A stretch of DNA of 64,000 nucleotides from Roseivirga pacifica (GCF_900111145.1 NZ_FOIR01000004.1:62001-126000); one strand, 5' to 3'; counted from the first letter of the stretch, positions 40,253-49,302 are shown. The notes: generated from the letters alone by a model not told the origin. Numbers and translations are program-made.

Positions 40253-40423
40253 TTCTTCTGCTTTTCAGAATAAGGACAGAGCTAGCGACAAGAACTCACA
40301 TAGATATTTTGAAGGTTTTTACTTATTAATATTGGGGTAACTTTCAGGATATGAATCGATCACTTAGAGCTTTAAATATTAACTCAGAGTGAAATACCGA
40401 GAGATGACTGTCAATATTAACGG

Positions 40424-40993
40424 CTATAGAAAAAGCACGATAAACCCCACATCCCGAACCGATTTTCTAATATGTTTTAGGGCTAGAGATATTTGATTTT
40501 CAACGGTGCGAACGGAAATATTGTAATACTCAGCTATTTCAGAGTTGCTCAATTCTTTGAACCTGCTCATGAGAAAAATTTCTTTGCAGCGTTCAGGTAA
40601 AGAAGCTGCTGCACTTTCTATAACTGCTCTTAAATCTTCTTCATTGAGCTGATTTTCTCCATCGGGAGCACTGGAAAGACCGTCAATTATAACTTCGTCT
40701 ATAGCTGTGAAGGTCACTTTAGAAAGTTGAGAAATACTTTTATTTCTAACCGCAACAAGCAGATAACTCTTAAGACTAGAGATTTCTAGAGATTCACGCT
40801 TAACCCACAGATTGGTAAATACATCATGCAGTACATCTTCCGCCAAAGACCTGTCATTCAAAACATTGAATGCATAATAGAAGAGTTCTTCCCAAAACTT
40901 ATCGTACAATAAGTTAAAGGCCATTCTATTTCCAGATCGAATTAAATCGATTAACTCCTGGTCCGATACAGATTTAGTTTGCCCTTGATTCAC
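40424..40993 (-). CDS. ECF-subfamily RNA polymerase sigma-70 factor
   Basis: The protein has about 189 residues. Region 2 (about 25-90) includes FNLLYDKFWEELFYYAFNVL, DRSLAEDVLHDVFTNLW (core-binding and -10 recognition) and region 4 (about 125-185) with LPERCKEIFLMSRF and NSEIAEYYNISVRTVENQI for -35 recognition. No ATG exists before residue 25, so it starts at GTG 40993 or TTG 40996. It belongs to the FecI-like group paired with FecR in Bacteroidota and should drive the susC cluster, probably in response to substrate. Confidence 0.9.
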   Translation of the reverse strand: MNQGQTKSVSDQELIDLIRSGNRMAFNLLYDKFWEELFYYAFNVLNDRSLAEDVLHDVFTNLWVKRESLEISSLKSYLLVAVRNKSISQLSKVTFTAIDEVIIDGLSSAPDGENQLNEEDLRAVIESAAASLPERCKEIFLMSRFKELSNSEIAEYYNISVRTVENQISLALKHIRKSVRDVGFIVLFL

Positions 40994-41083
40994 CAAGAAT
41001 GTTTTGCCCGAAAGTAAAACATGGTGCTAAAAAAGACGCCAATAGCGTATTAAGATTGAATTATTTATTCAGGTCTTGAATGG

Positions 41084-41479
41084 CTAAGCCATTTCAGAGG
41101 AAATCTTCTCAGCAATAGCTTCAAACTCAGCGCCTGTTAGCCTGAGTTTTGGCCTACCAAAGTCGATGTCGTGCATACCATGGAGCGGTATAAGGTGAAT
41201 GTGTGCATGTGGCACTTCCAAGCCAACCACTGCCACTCCTACCCTCAGGCAAGGAATGGCAGCGGCTATTGCTTGGGATACTTTATAGGCAAAAGCCTGA
41301 AGTTTTAGGTAAGTTTCTTCATCCAAATCAAAGAGTTTATCCACTTCTTTTTTAGGTACCACTAGGGTGTGGCCCTCATTCAATGGATTGATGTCCAAAA
41401 AAGCAATGGCATCATCGTTTTCGGCTACTATGTAGCCAGGAATCTCTCTGTTAATGATCTTGGTGAAGATACTCGCCAT
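41084..41479 (-). CDS. HIT-family nucleotide-binding protein
   Basis: The protein has 131 residues. The catalytic histidine triad HxHxH appears as PHAHIHLIP. The N-terminal FTKIINREIPGYIVAEND and HTLVVPKKEVD are typical of Hint-type HIT proteins that hydrolyse adenosine phosphoramidates or dinucleoside polyphosphates. Second in a two-gene unit with greA (two bases between), an order common in Bacteroidota. Confidence 0.93.
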   Translation of the reverse strand: MASIFTKIINREIPGYIVAENDDAIAFLDINPLNEGHTLVVPKKEVDKLFDLDEETYLKLQAFAYKVSQAIAAAIPCLRVGVAVVGLEVPHAHIHLIPLHGMHDIDFGRPKLRLTGAEFEAIAEKISSEMA

Positions 41480-41481
41480 TT

Positions 41482-41958
41482 TTACTCTAATGTAATATCT
41501 AGTACTTCGAATTCCATTTTGCCAGCCGGAGCAATTACCTCAGCAATCTCACCAACCTTTTTATTCAATAAGCCTTTACCAATTGGCGACTCGTAAGAGA
41601 TCTTGCCTGTTTTTAGGTCAGCCTCTTTTTCAGACACCAAAGTATATTTTACTTCCATACCGTTTTTCATGTTCTTGATTTTAACGGTTGAAAGAATAGA
41701 CACTTTAGAAAGGTCTACATCTTCTTCTTTTCTAACTCGGGCATTTCCTACAATTGTCTCCAACTCGGCAATCCTCATCTCCATTAGGCCTTGAGCATCT
41801 TTTGCTGCGTCATACTCTGCATTTTCACTCAAGTCACCTTTATCGCGGGCTTCGGCTATTTGTTTGGCCATGTCCGCACGGCCTTTTGTCTTCAACTCTT
41901 GAAGCTCATCCTTAAGCTTCTGTAGCCCTTCTTCAGAATAATAACTTACTCCTGCCAT
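41482..41958 (-). CDS. greA: Transcription elongation factor GreA
   Basis: A 158-residue protein of normal length: N-terminal coiled coil (about 1-75; YSEEGLQKLKDELQELK) with the acidic tip DLSENAEYDAAKD, and a C-terminal FKBP-like domain with SPIGKGLLNKKVGEIAEV. It enters the RNA polymerase secondary channel and stimulates transcript cleavage in backtracked complexes. The gene is followed by a HIT gene and preceded by terminator hairpins of the upstream operon. Confidence 0.96.
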   Translation of the reverse strand: MAGVSYYSEEGLQKLKDELQELKTKGRADMAKQIAEARDKGDLSENAEYDAAKDAQGLMEMRIAELETIVGNARVRKEEDVDLSKVSILSTVKIKNMKNGMEVKYTLVSEKEADLKTGKISYESPIGKGLLNKKVGEIAEVIAPAGKMEFEVLDITLE

Positions 41959-41992
41959 ATCTCACATATTTATTGTGTTCTTAAAAATAAAC

Positions 41993-42014
41993 AACGGTCT
42001 CTGCCGAAACCGTT
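41993..42014 (-). terminator. Second hairpin of a tandem terminator before greA
   Basis: AACGGTCTC (41993-42001) pairs with GAAACCGTT (42006-42014) with one mismatch and a TGCC loop. On the minus strand GTTTATTTTT follows. It lies just downstream of the hairpin at 42024-42047 and may back it up, or be part of the greA leader. Confidence 0.5.
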
Positions 42015-42023
42015 TAAACAAAG

Positions 42024-42047
42024 AAAATCGCCTTTTGTTGGGCGATT
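42024..42047 (-). terminator. Rho-independent terminator after the rsmA-mgtE-hydroxyacid dehydrogenase operon
   Basis: AATCGCC (42026-42032) pairs with GGCGATT (42041-42047). On the minus strand a TTTTCTTTG tract follows. It lies 40 bases past the dehydrogenase stop codon. Confidence 0.7.
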
Positions 42048-42086
42048 AAAAGCCAAAATTAGGCATTTTTTAGCAAAAACGGAAAC

Positions 42087-43034
42087 TTACACGTTCCAGT
42101 CGATGCGGTAGTGGGCGGCAATTTTGCTTACCAGCACCTCGTTAATTCTTTTGTACGAAGCGAAGGTCCAGCCGGCCACATGTGGAGATAATACCACGTT
42201 TTTTTGCTCAAAAAGGTTTTGGAAATTTTGCTTTTGTTGCGCACTCAAATCATCAAACTTCTCTTTTTCCAAAACATCGAGCGCTGCACCTCGCACTTTA
42301 CCACTATCGAGCAATGCAAGTAGGTCAGTAATTGGCAAAATCTCCCCTCGTGCTGTATTCAGAATAAAGATGTCTTTCTTAAACTTCTCTATAAAATCCT
42401 TATTGATCCAAGAGCGGGTTTCTTCGGTTAGTGGCACGTGCAAACTCAAAATATCGGTTTTAGCGAACAGCTTCTCCAAGCCAACCTCTTCTACCTTTTT
42501 GGTTCCAAACCCCTTTTTGTATTTATCAAAAACCAAAATTCGACAATCGAAAGCGCGCAAGCGTTGTACAAAAGCCTGCCCCATGTAGCCGTAGCCAATA
42601 ATACCAACGGTTTTGTCGCTCAGTTCAACACCACGGTTGCCCTCTCGGTCCCAAATCCAATTGCGGACTTCAGCATCTGCTTTATTAATATTGTTCAGCA
42701 TATTGAGCAACATACCTACCCCGTGTTCAGCCAAGGCATCGCGGTTGCCCTCTGGTGCATTCACAATTTCTATGTTGTGTTGCTCCACATAAGCCACATC
42801 AATCTTGTCCAGGCCTGCGCCAGCCCGACCGATCACCTCAAGCTTTTTGGCATGATCTACAAACTCCTTATCAATTTCTGTTTTGCTACGAATAAGCAAC
42901 ACTTCATAGTCCCCTATAATTTTCAGGAGTTCCTCTCTCTTTAGTTCCGGCTTATAGTCCGGTTCCAAACCAATCTGCTTTAGCAGTGGCAAAATGCTTA
43001 CATGCATTTCGTCTGCTATCAAACACTTCTTCAT
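42087..43034 (-). CDS. D-isomer-specific 2-hydroxyacid dehydrogenase (phosphoglycerate dehydrogenase-like)
   Basis: The protein has 315 residues, consisting only of the catalytic and NAD-binding domains without the ACT regulatory domain of long SerA. Nucleotide motif GIIGYGYMGQA is at about 145-155. Catalytic residues: Arg in NTARGE, Glu in the following VLEKE region and His in LSPHVAGWT. AGAGLDKID is near 93. It could act in serine synthesis or another hydroxyacid pathway. It lies 3 bases after mgtE and is third in an operon with rsmA and mgtE. Confidence 0.85.
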   Translation of the reverse strand: MKKCLIADEMHVSILPLLKQIGLEPDYKPELKREELLKIIGDYEVLLIRSKTEIDKEFVDHAKKLEVIGRAGAGLDKIDVAYVEQHNIEIVNAPEGNRDALAEHGVGMLLNMLNNINKADAEVRNWIWDREGNRGVELSDKTVGIIGYGYMGQAFVQRLRAFDCRILVFDKYKKGFGTKKVEEVGLEKLFAKTDILSLHVPLTEETRSWINKDFIEKFKKDIFILNTARGEILPITDLLALLDSGKVRGAALDVLEKEKFDDLSAQQKQNFQNLFEQKNVVLSPHVAGWTFASYKRINEVLVSKIAAHYRIDWNV

Positions 43035-43037
43035 TGT

Positions 43038-44408
43038 TTAGGGTAATAAAAGATTCGCAATGGCAAGGTATACTACTATACCCAGAATATCATTTGTAGT
43101 TGTAATAAATGGCCCCGAAGCAATAGCCGGATTAACATCGAGTTTGTCTAGAATTAGCGGTGTAATGGTTCCCATTATTGAGGCCAGCAGGGTAACACCA
43201 ATTATGGCAGTACCTACCACAAAGCCAAACTGCATTTGGTCGGCTCCTTTCCAAACCACTACGATAATAAAGGCGATTACTGCCAAAACCAAACCGGTTA
43301 AAACAGCAGTAAAAAGCATTTTAATAAGCCTTTTGGTCAAGCTTTCTTCGAAATTAGACCGATTGGCCAAACTTTGAATAATTAGCGTTGAAGACTGAAT
43401 CCCCACATTTCCGCCCGTAGCCATAAGCATAGGAATAAAGAAAACCAGCGTAACATACTTGTCAAGTTCTTGCTCAAAAGCTCCCATGGTAAGCGCACCT
43501 AGTGTACTGCCCACCATACCTATAATTAACCAAGGCAAACGCGCTTTGGAAATCGCCCAAATGGTATCATCTTCCTCCACATCAGACGAAATACCCGACA
43601 TCAACTGTCTGTCTTCTTCTGCCTGGTCGGTAATTACATCTATTATATCATCGATAGTAATACGACCAACCAGCTTACCTTGCAGGTTCAATACCGGCAC
43701 TGCATCAAGGTCGTACTTCTGCATTATATCGGCTACTTCTTCCTCATCCATGTAAGTTTCTACATGAATAATGTCTTCATCATAAATGCTTTGGATTTTA
43801 ACGCGGTCGCCCGAAAGAATGATCTTCTTAATAGAAACCCTTCCCTTAAGCTTATAATTATCGTCAACCACGTAAACGGAATAGATTCGCTCTACATTTT
43901 CTACCTGCCTGCGAATTTCCTCAATGGTCTCTTTAACATTCCAATTAATGTTGGCCACGATCATCTCCTTGGCCATCAGACCACCGGCACAATCCTCATC
44001 GTAGCGCATCAATTCTTGCACGTGTGCGGCCGTTTCCGGATCATTTATCGAGGCGATTACTTGCTCACGGGTTTTAACGGGTAAGTCGTTGATGATATCC
44101 ACTGCATCATCCGACTCCATTTCCACCAAATACTCGGCAATTTCGTGCGGTTCAAACTCTTCTAGAAAATCCCTACGGGTATCTTCTTCAAGCTCTTCAA
44201 TTACTTCGGCACCAATTTCATTGTTCAGTACATCGAGCACATATTTGGCCCTTTCCCCATCCACCTCGTCTAGCAGCTGAGAGATATCGGCCGGGTTCAC
44301 CCCATCCATTGTCTCGCGAATAAACGAGGCATCCTCTCGGGCAATGGCTTGCTCTACCAACTCAAGGTATTCCTTGGAAAGCTCAAATGTTACTCTCTCG
44401 TCTGACAC
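43038..44408 (-). CDS. mgtE: Magnesium transporter MgtE
   Basis: Mg2+ channel/transporter of 456 residues: an N-terminal superhelical domain (about 20-130), a CBS pair (about 135-265) and a five-helix membrane domain (about 285-455) with PMLMATGGNVGIQSSTLI and PFITTTNDILG typical of the pore. The start is GTG at 44408, inside the end of rsmA (19-base overlap); no ATG exists upstream in frame. Cytosolic domains gate Mg2+ flow. Confidence 0.95.
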   Translation of the reverse strand: MSDERVTFELSKEYLELVEQAIAREDASFIRETMDGVNPADISQLLDEVDGERAKYVLDVLNNEIGAEVIEELEEDTRRDFLEEFEPHEIAEYLVEMESDDAVDIINDLPVKTREQVIASINDPETAAHVQELMRYDEDCAGGLMAKEMIVANINWNVKETIEEIRRQVENVERIYSVYVVDDNYKLKGRVSIKKIILSGDRVKIQSIYDEDIIHVETYMDEEEVADIMQKYDLDAVPVLNLQGKLVGRITIDDIIDVITDQAEEDRQLMSGISSDVEEDDTIWAISKARLPWLIIGMVGSTLGALTMGAFEQELDKYVTLVFFIPMLMATGGNVGIQSSTLIIQSLANRSNFEESLTKRLIKMLFTAVLTGLVLAVIAFIIVVVWKGADQMQFGFVVGTAIIGVTLLASIMGTITPLILDKLDVNPAIASGPFITTTNDILGIVVYLAIANLLLP

Positions 44409-45175
44409 GATTCTATGCGCTTAGTAAGGTCAATAAATTGTTGTACTGTGAGCGTTTCGGCCCGTTGATCGAAGATTGGATCCGATGTTAGAGACGAGGG
44501 CAAATTTATTGGTTTTAATGCATTGCGCAATGTTTTCCTCCGCATTTGAAAACCCGCTTTTACTACGCGTTTAAAAAGCGCTTCGTCACAGTCGAGTTGT
44601 ACCACGTTATTCCTCTGAAAACGAATAACTCCGGAGTTTACTTTGGGAGGCGGGTTAAACACTCCAGGTTTAACGGTAAATAAGTATTTAATATCGTAAT
44701 AGGCCTGAAGCAGCACACTAAGAATACCATACTGCTTAGAACCTGGAGGAGAAGCTATACGTTCGGCTACTTCTTTCTGAATCATGCAAACCACCTCAGG
44801 CACTTGGTTTTTGTTATCCAAAATTTTAAAAAAAATCTGGGATGAAATGTTGTATGGAAAGTTACCAATTACGGCATAGTTGTTTCCCAACTCTTCCGAC
44901 AGATCCATTTTAAGAAAATCGCCAAAAATGGTACGCTCGCTTAACTGCGCATAGGTATTATTCAAATAATCGATAGATTCTTTATCAACATCTATCAACC
45001 ACGTTTCGTAGGGCTTACCTACAAGGTAGTTTGTTAAAACACCTGTACCTGGGCCAATTTCGAGCACTTTTTCATAGTTCCGAAAACCAGTTAAGCCATC
45101 GGCAATGCGTTGAGCAATTGTCTGATCAGTGAGGAAATGTTGGCCGAGATGCTTTTTTGGACGAACGTAGGTCAT
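44390..45175 (-). CDS. rsmA: 16S rRNA dimethyladenosine transferase (KsgA/RsmA)
   Basis: The protein has 261 residues. It methylates A1518 and A1519 of 16S rRNA using S-adenosylmethionine. Motif I LEIGPGTGVLTNYL is near 39, motif IV NFPYNISSQIFFK near 116, and the family start KKHLGQHFLTD is seen. It overlaps mgtE downstream by 19 bases and diverges from pdxA. Confidence 0.96.
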   Translation of the reverse strand: MTYVRPKKHLGQHFLTDQTIAQRIADGLTGFRNYEKVLEIGPGTGVLTNYLVGKPYETWLIDVDKESIDYLNNTYAQLSERTIFGDFLKMDLSEELGNNYAVIGNFPYNISSQIFFKILDNKNQVPEVVCMIQKEVAERIASPPGSKQYGILSVLLQAYYDIKYLFTVKPGVFNPPPKVNSGVIRFQRNNVVQLDCDEALFKRVVKAGFQMRRKTLRNALKPINLPSSLTSDPIFDQRAETLTVQQFIDLTKRIESCQTRE

Positions 45176-45255
45176 GCCTTCAACTTATGGAAAAAATACT
45201 AATTTGCGCAAAAATGGAAGAAGCTGGCTTAGTAACCAACTGAAATATTCGAGAC

Positions 45256-46275
45256 ATGAGTGAAAGACAGGAAGAAATGCTTTATACACCTACTATTGGC
45301 ATAACCATTGGTGATATTAATGGTATTGGCCCAGAGGTGATTATTAAAGCGGTGAGTGAACAAAAAATGCTCTCATTTGCAACCTTAGTGGTTTACGGGC
45401 ACGGAAAGGTACTTTCACACTACAAAAAACTGCTCGAAATACAGCGTTTTAGCTTTCACCAACTTCAGCAGAACGAACCTTTTAGAAAAGGCAAGCTTAA
45501 CGTGGTTAACTGCTGGGATGAAAACTTTGAAGTAACCCCAGGAGAAGACAACCAAACTGGCGGAAAGTGTGCATTAGCCGCATTGCAAGCAGCCGTTGCC
45601 GACATGAAGGCTAATAAGATTGATGCTGTTGTTACTGCACCTATTAATAAGAATAACATTCAAAGTGATGAATTCCAGTTTCCTGGACACACCGAATTCT
45701 TCACCCAAACATTCGATGCTGAGTCTAGCTTAATGTTCCTTTGCAGCGATAAATTAAAAATAGGTGTAGCTACCGGCCATATTCCACTAATGAGTATTAA
45801 AGAGCACCTAACCAAGCCGCTTATTCAAAAGAAAGTACAGCTAATGCTCAACTCTTTAAAAAAGGATTTTGGCATTCAAAGACCAAAAGTAGCAGTACTC
45901 GGGCTAAATCCACATGCGGGAGAAGAAGGTCTTTTGGGCAAAGAAGAGCAAGAGATTATTACACCAGCCATTAACGATTTTAAAGAAAAAGGCGAATTCG
46001 TTTTTGGGCCATATCCTTCTGATGGATTCTTCGGTAATCATAACCAAGCCAACTTTGATGGTATTTTGGCCATGTACCACGATCAAGGATTAATTCCATT
46101 TAAGACCCTTGCTTTCGAAGATGGTGTTAACTTTACTGCCGGACTAAAGGTGGTGCGCACCTCACCAGACCACGGTACCGCTTATAATATTGCGGGTAGA
46201 GGTTTGGCTAACGAACAAAGCATGCGTTCGGCTATTTACATGGCAATTGACATTTGCCGTAAAAGAAACGATTGA
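45256..46275 (+). CDS. pdxA: 4-hydroxythreonine-4-phosphate dehydrogenase
   Basis: The protein has 339 residues and catalyses the NAD-dependent step of pyridoxal 5'-phosphate synthesis. The start TIGITIGDINGIGPEVI is conserved. Metal-binding histidines appear in FPGHTEFFT, LNPHAGEEGLLG and AMYHDQGLIPFK, and DHGTAYNIAG closes the site. It diverges from rsmA; in many Bacteroidota it precedes the DUF177-rpmF genes, which here lie after a SulP transporter. Confidence 0.95.
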   Translation: MSERQEEMLYTPTIGITIGDINGIGPEVIIKAVSEQKMLSFATLVVYGHGKVLSHYKKLLEIQRFSFHQLQQNEPFRKGKLNVVNCWDENFEVTPGEDNQTGGKCALAALQAAVADMKANKIDAVVTAPINKNNIQSDEFQFPGHTEFFTQTFDAESSLMFLCSDKLKIGVATGHIPLMSIKEHLTKPLIQKKVQLMLNSLKKDFGIQRPKVAVLGLNPHAGEEGLLGKEEQEIITPAINDFKEKGEFVFGPYPSDGFFGNHNQANFDGILAMYHDQGLIPFKTLAFEDGVNFTAGLKVVRTSPDHGTAYNIAGRGLANEQSMRSAIYMAIDICRKRND

Positions 46276-46364
46276 AATCTGCCATAAGTCCGCTATTTTT
46301 AGCTTTTCGTCTAAACAACCGAACTTTTGGTATAGGCAACCGTTACTAAAGCGAAATAACTAGT

Positions 46365-46655
46365 TTGAAAAAAGTATTAGCCATTTTTGTTGTTTTCACG
46401 CTCTTGGGCACCACTGTAGCCAATTTGCTTCCTAATGTTGCGGAGGAAATTGTGTCGTGCAAACTAGAGATTGAAAACGAGGAAGGCGATACCGAAGGCG
46501 ACACCAACGAATTAGATAGTGAACTTGATGACGCCTACCTGAATCATGGAAACGCTTCCATTTTCACAACTAGCCTACTCAAAGAATCAAAAGACGAAGA
46601 TCAAATCGGATACCTCATCCACCTTCAGATAATTAGCCCACCTCCCCGGGCGTAG
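46365..46655 (+). CDS. Small exported acidic protein of unknown function
   Basis: The 96-residue frame begins with TTG at 46365; no ATG is available. Its start is signal-peptide-like (MKKVLAIFVVFTLLGTTVANLL), followed by a single cysteine (SCKLEIENEEGD), an acidic stretch and the final QIISPPPRA. Small proteins with a C-terminal PPP motif occur beside transporters in Bacteroidota. It precedes the SulP gene by 91 bases, on the same strand. It could be an accessory of that transporter. Weak start codon lowers confidence. Confidence 0.5.
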   Translation: MKKVLAIFVVFTLLGTTVANLLPNVAEEIVSCKLEIENEEGDTEGDTNELDSELDDAYLNHGNASIFTTSLLKESKDEDQIGYLIHLQIISPPPRA

Positions 46656-46688
46656 TACATCATCACATTTACTGTACACCTAAAATAC

Positions 46689-46705
46689 CTGGCCTAAGCG
46701 GCCAG
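46689..46705 (+). promoter_or_regulatory. Hairpin between the small protein gene and the SulP gene
   Basis: CTGGCC (46689-46694) and GGCCAG (46700-46705) with a TAAGC loop, 41 bases before the SulP start. No T run follows; it could be an mRNA leader structure or regulator site. Confidence 0.35.
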
Positions 46706-46746
46706 TGACTAATTAATCTGAATTTCAACCGATTTTATTGATCAAA

Positions 46747-48396
46747 ATGAAAAACAATCTATTCTCGTCATTAAAAGACGATTTACCTGCTGGTTTAGTA
46801 GTATTTTTAGTAGCGGTACCCCTATGTTTAGGTATCGCCCTTGCCTCTGGCGCACCATTATTTTCCGGAATTATTGCCGGTATGGTGGGCGGCATTGTTG
46901 TAACCTCATTTAGTGGCTCCCAACTTGGCGTAAGTGGCCCTGCCGCTGGTTTAGCTGTAATTGTACTTGCCGCTATTCAAGACCTTGGCTCATTCGACAT
47001 CTTCCTAATGGCGGTAGTAATTGCCGGTGTTATTCAAGTAGTACTTGGTATACTTAGGGCCGGAATTATTGGCTACTACTTCCCTAGTTCTGTTATTAAA
47101 GGTATGCTAGCCGCCATTGGTATCATCATTTTCCTTAAGCAAATACCACACGCTTTTGGCTATGATGCTGACCCTGAGGGTGACCTTGGGTTTATTCAGG
47201 CAGATGGAGAAAACACTTTTTCTGAGCTATTAAACATGCTCAATTTTATAAGCCCGGGCGCTATTACCATTGCAACGCTTTCATTGGCTATACTTATTAT
47301 ATGGGAACAAAAGTTCATGAAGAAGATCAAAGTCTTCCAAATTGTTCAAGGCCCATTGGTGGTTGTGGTTACAGGAATTGTTTTAGGCATGGTTTTCCAA
47401 GGTTCGGACATGGCCATTACTGCCGACCATATGGTTAGCATCCCTGTGGCAGATAGCCTAGCAGGCTTTGCCAACCAATTTACTTTACCAGATTTTACTG
47501 CAATTACTAACCCACAGGTTTGGGTTGTAGGTATTACAATGGCCATTGTGGCTTCGCTTGAAACACTATTATGTGTAGAGGCAACAGACAAACTTGACCC
47601 ACAAAAAAGAGTTACACCTCCTAGCCAAGAATTAAGAGCACAAGGAATAGGTAACATGGTAGCCGGTTTAATCGGTGGATTACCAGTGACACAAGTAATT
47701 GTTCGAAGCTCTGCCAACATTCAATCTGGCGGTAAAACCAGAATGTCGGCCTTGTTCCATGGTCTATTGATATTATTCTCGGCCCTGCTTATTCCGAATG
47801 TATTGAACCTAATTCCACTAGCTAGTTTAGCTGCTATTCTATTAGTTGTGGGGTATAAACTGGCTAAACCTGCCCTATTTAAGCAGATGTACAAAACTGG
47901 CTGGAAACAATTCATTCCATTTGTAGTAACTGTTTTGGCAATTGTATTTACAGACCTTTTAGTAGGTATTGGTATCGGTTTGGCCGTAGCCATTGTGTTC
48001 ATTCTGTTCAACAACCTTAAGAATCCTTACATTCTTAAGAATACGCACGACCAGAGCAACAAACACTTCAGAATTGTGCTTTCTGAGCAAGTAACATTCT
48101 TGAACAAAGCGCAAATTCTGAAAGAACTAAATCGTATTCCAGAAAACACAGAACTCCTAATTGATGGGTCTAAAACCGTGAGCATTGAGCACGATGTACT
48201 CGAAATTATTGCAGACTTTAAAGAAAGTGCAAAATTCAAAAACATCGACTTGAAGCTGTACGGAATGGAAAACCTAGATTTTAATGGTTATGATGATGTG
48301 CTTGGAGAGCTGGTTGTAGACCATGCTGTGGTGAAAAACATGCCTTCTGACGAGGCTATGGAAACTAAAATACCGAACGTATTGTCGAGCAACTAA
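46747..48396 (+). CDS. SulP-family inorganic anion transporter with STAS domain
   Basis: The protein has 549 residues from the ATG at 46747 (a TTG at 46738 also opens the frame). Ten to twelve membrane segments contain SulP features: DLPAGLVVFLVAVPLCLGIALASGAP in segment 1 (split here as DLPAGLVVF then LVAVPLCLG), QLGVSGPAAG and SLETLLCVEATDKLDP. A C-terminal STAS domain spans about 435-545. It may move sulfate, bicarbonate or another anion. No carbonic anhydrase gene is adjacent to tell which. Confidence 0.9.
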   Translation: MKNNLFSSLKDDLPAGLVVFLVAVPLCLGIALASGAPLFSGIIAGMVGGIVVTSFSGSQLGVSGPAAGLAVIVLAAIQDLGSFDIFLMAVVIAGVIQVVLGILRAGIIGYYFPSSVIKGMLAAIGIIIFLKQIPHAFGYDADPEGDLGFIQADGENTFSELLNMLNFISPGAITIATLSLAILIIWEQKFMKKIKVFQIVQGPLVVVVTGIVLGMVFQGSDMAITADHMVSIPVADSLAGFANQFTLPDFTAITNPQVWVVGITMAIVASLETLLCVEATDKLDPQKRVTPPSQELRAQGIGNMVAGLIGGLPVTQVIVRSSANIQSGGKTRMSALFHGLLILFSALLIPNVLNLIPLASLAAILLVVGYKLAKPALFKQMYKTGWKQFIPFVVTVLAIVFTDLLVGIGIGLAVAIVFILFNNLKNPYILKNTHDQSNKHFRIVLSEQVTFLNKAQILKELNRIPENTELLIDGSKTVSIEHDVLEIIADFKESAKFKNIDLKLYGMENLDFNGYDDVLGELVVDHAVVKNMPSDEAMETKIPNVLSSN

Positions 48397-48446
48397 TTGG
48401 CAATATTTTATTTGGAATTATTTTTTAGTTAATCACAAGAATTATC

Positions 48447-48454
48447 TACCTTTG
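48447..48454 (+). promoter_or_regulatory. Bacteroidetes -7 promoter element for DUF177-rpmF (TACCTTTG)
   Basis: TACCTTTG matches TAnnTTTG and lies 26 bases before the GTG start. Transcription would start near 48458, giving a leader of about 22 bases, like ald. Confidence 0.55.
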
Positions 48455-48480
48455 CAGTCCTGAAATTTGACCTAGATAGA

Positions 48481-49023
48481 GTGAAGGCTGAACGAAACTT
48501 TGATATTCATATTTTCAAGCTTTCGAACGGAACGCACGATTATCAGTTCGAAATTCAGGACTCGTTCTTTGAACTGTTTGAAAATGAGATTGTAAACCAA
48601 GGAAATCTTGAGGTGAACATCTCATTAGATAAGTCTGACAGAATGATTCAGGCCGATATTGAAATAGATGGTGAGGTAACCCTTACCTGCGATAGAAGCC
48701 TTGAAGAATTCCAGCAACCCATCCATACCCAAAGGCAAATGCTCTTTAAGTATGGAGAAGAAGATAAAGAATTATCGGAAGATGTTATGGTTATAGTGAA
48801 AGACACGCAAACTATAAATCTGGCCTCGCTTATTTTCGAATTCATCACATTGGAGATACCAATGAAGAAGCTTCACCCTAAATTTCAGGAAGAAGAAGAT
48901 GAAGATGACGAATATGAGCTAACGGTAGTTTACACATCTGAAGAAGAGGAAGAGCCAGACGACACGCAAACAGAAGAACCAATTGACCCTAGATGGGAAA
49001 AATTAAAGAATTTAAAAAAGTAA
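48481..49023 (+). CDS. DUF177 (YceD) protein for large-subunit rRNA accumulation
   Basis: A 180-residue protein of the DUF177/YceD family, which helps 23S rRNA accumulate and precedes rpmF widely. The core VEVNISLDK..TLTCDRSLEEF pattern with a conserved cysteine (CDRSLE) fits; ETLEI-like DPRWEKLKNLKK closes the protein. It has an extra acidic Glu/Asp-rich segment near the C-terminus. Starts at GTG. rpmF follows at 30 bases. Confidence 0.88.
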   Translation: MKAERNFDIHIFKLSNGTHDYQFEIQDSFFELFENEIVNQGNLEVNISLDKSDRMIQADIEIDGEVTLTCDRSLEEFQQPIHTQRQMLFKYGEEDKELSEDVMVIVKDTQTINLASLIFEFITLEIPMKKLHPKFQEEEDEDDEYELTVVYTSEEEEEPDDTQTEEPIDPRWEKLKNLKK

Positions 49024-49053
49024 TTAGAGCTAAGGCTTTTAAATAGAGAAGAA

Positions 49054-49245
49054 ATGGCGCATCCTAAGAGAAAAACCTCGAGAACTAGAAGAGACAAAGG
49101 TAGAACTCACAAAAAACTTTCGGCTAAGCAACTTGTTGTTTGCCCTACTACCGGTGAAATGCACATGCCTCACAGAGCATTCTGGCATGAAGGTAAACTT
49201 TACTACAAAGGTAAAGTTGTAATGGAGAAAGAAGTTTTAGCATAA
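49054..49245 (+). CDS. rpmF: 50S ribosomal protein L32
   Basis: A 63-residue protein starting [20 protein letters not shown], characteristic of L32, then [17 protein letters not shown]. It has one cysteine instead of the four of zinc-binding L32, so it is a zinc-free (C-minus) type. A strong terminator follows at 49267, separating it from fabH. Confidence 0.96.
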   Translation: MAHPKRKTSRTRRDKGRTHKKLSAKQLVVCPTTGEMHMPHRAFWHEGKLYYKGKVVMEKEVLA

Positions 49246-49266
49246 GCTTCCCTAAGATATTTTAGC

Positions 49267-49302
49267 TGCTCCTGGACCCAAGGTTCAGGAGCATTTCTTT
49301 TT
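49267..49302 (+). terminator. Rho-independent terminator after rpmF
   Basis: TGCTCCTG (49267-49274) pairs with CAGGAGCA (49286-49293); the stem extends inward over ACC/GGT to a CAA loop. T-rich TTTCTTTTTT follows. Confidence 0.88.
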
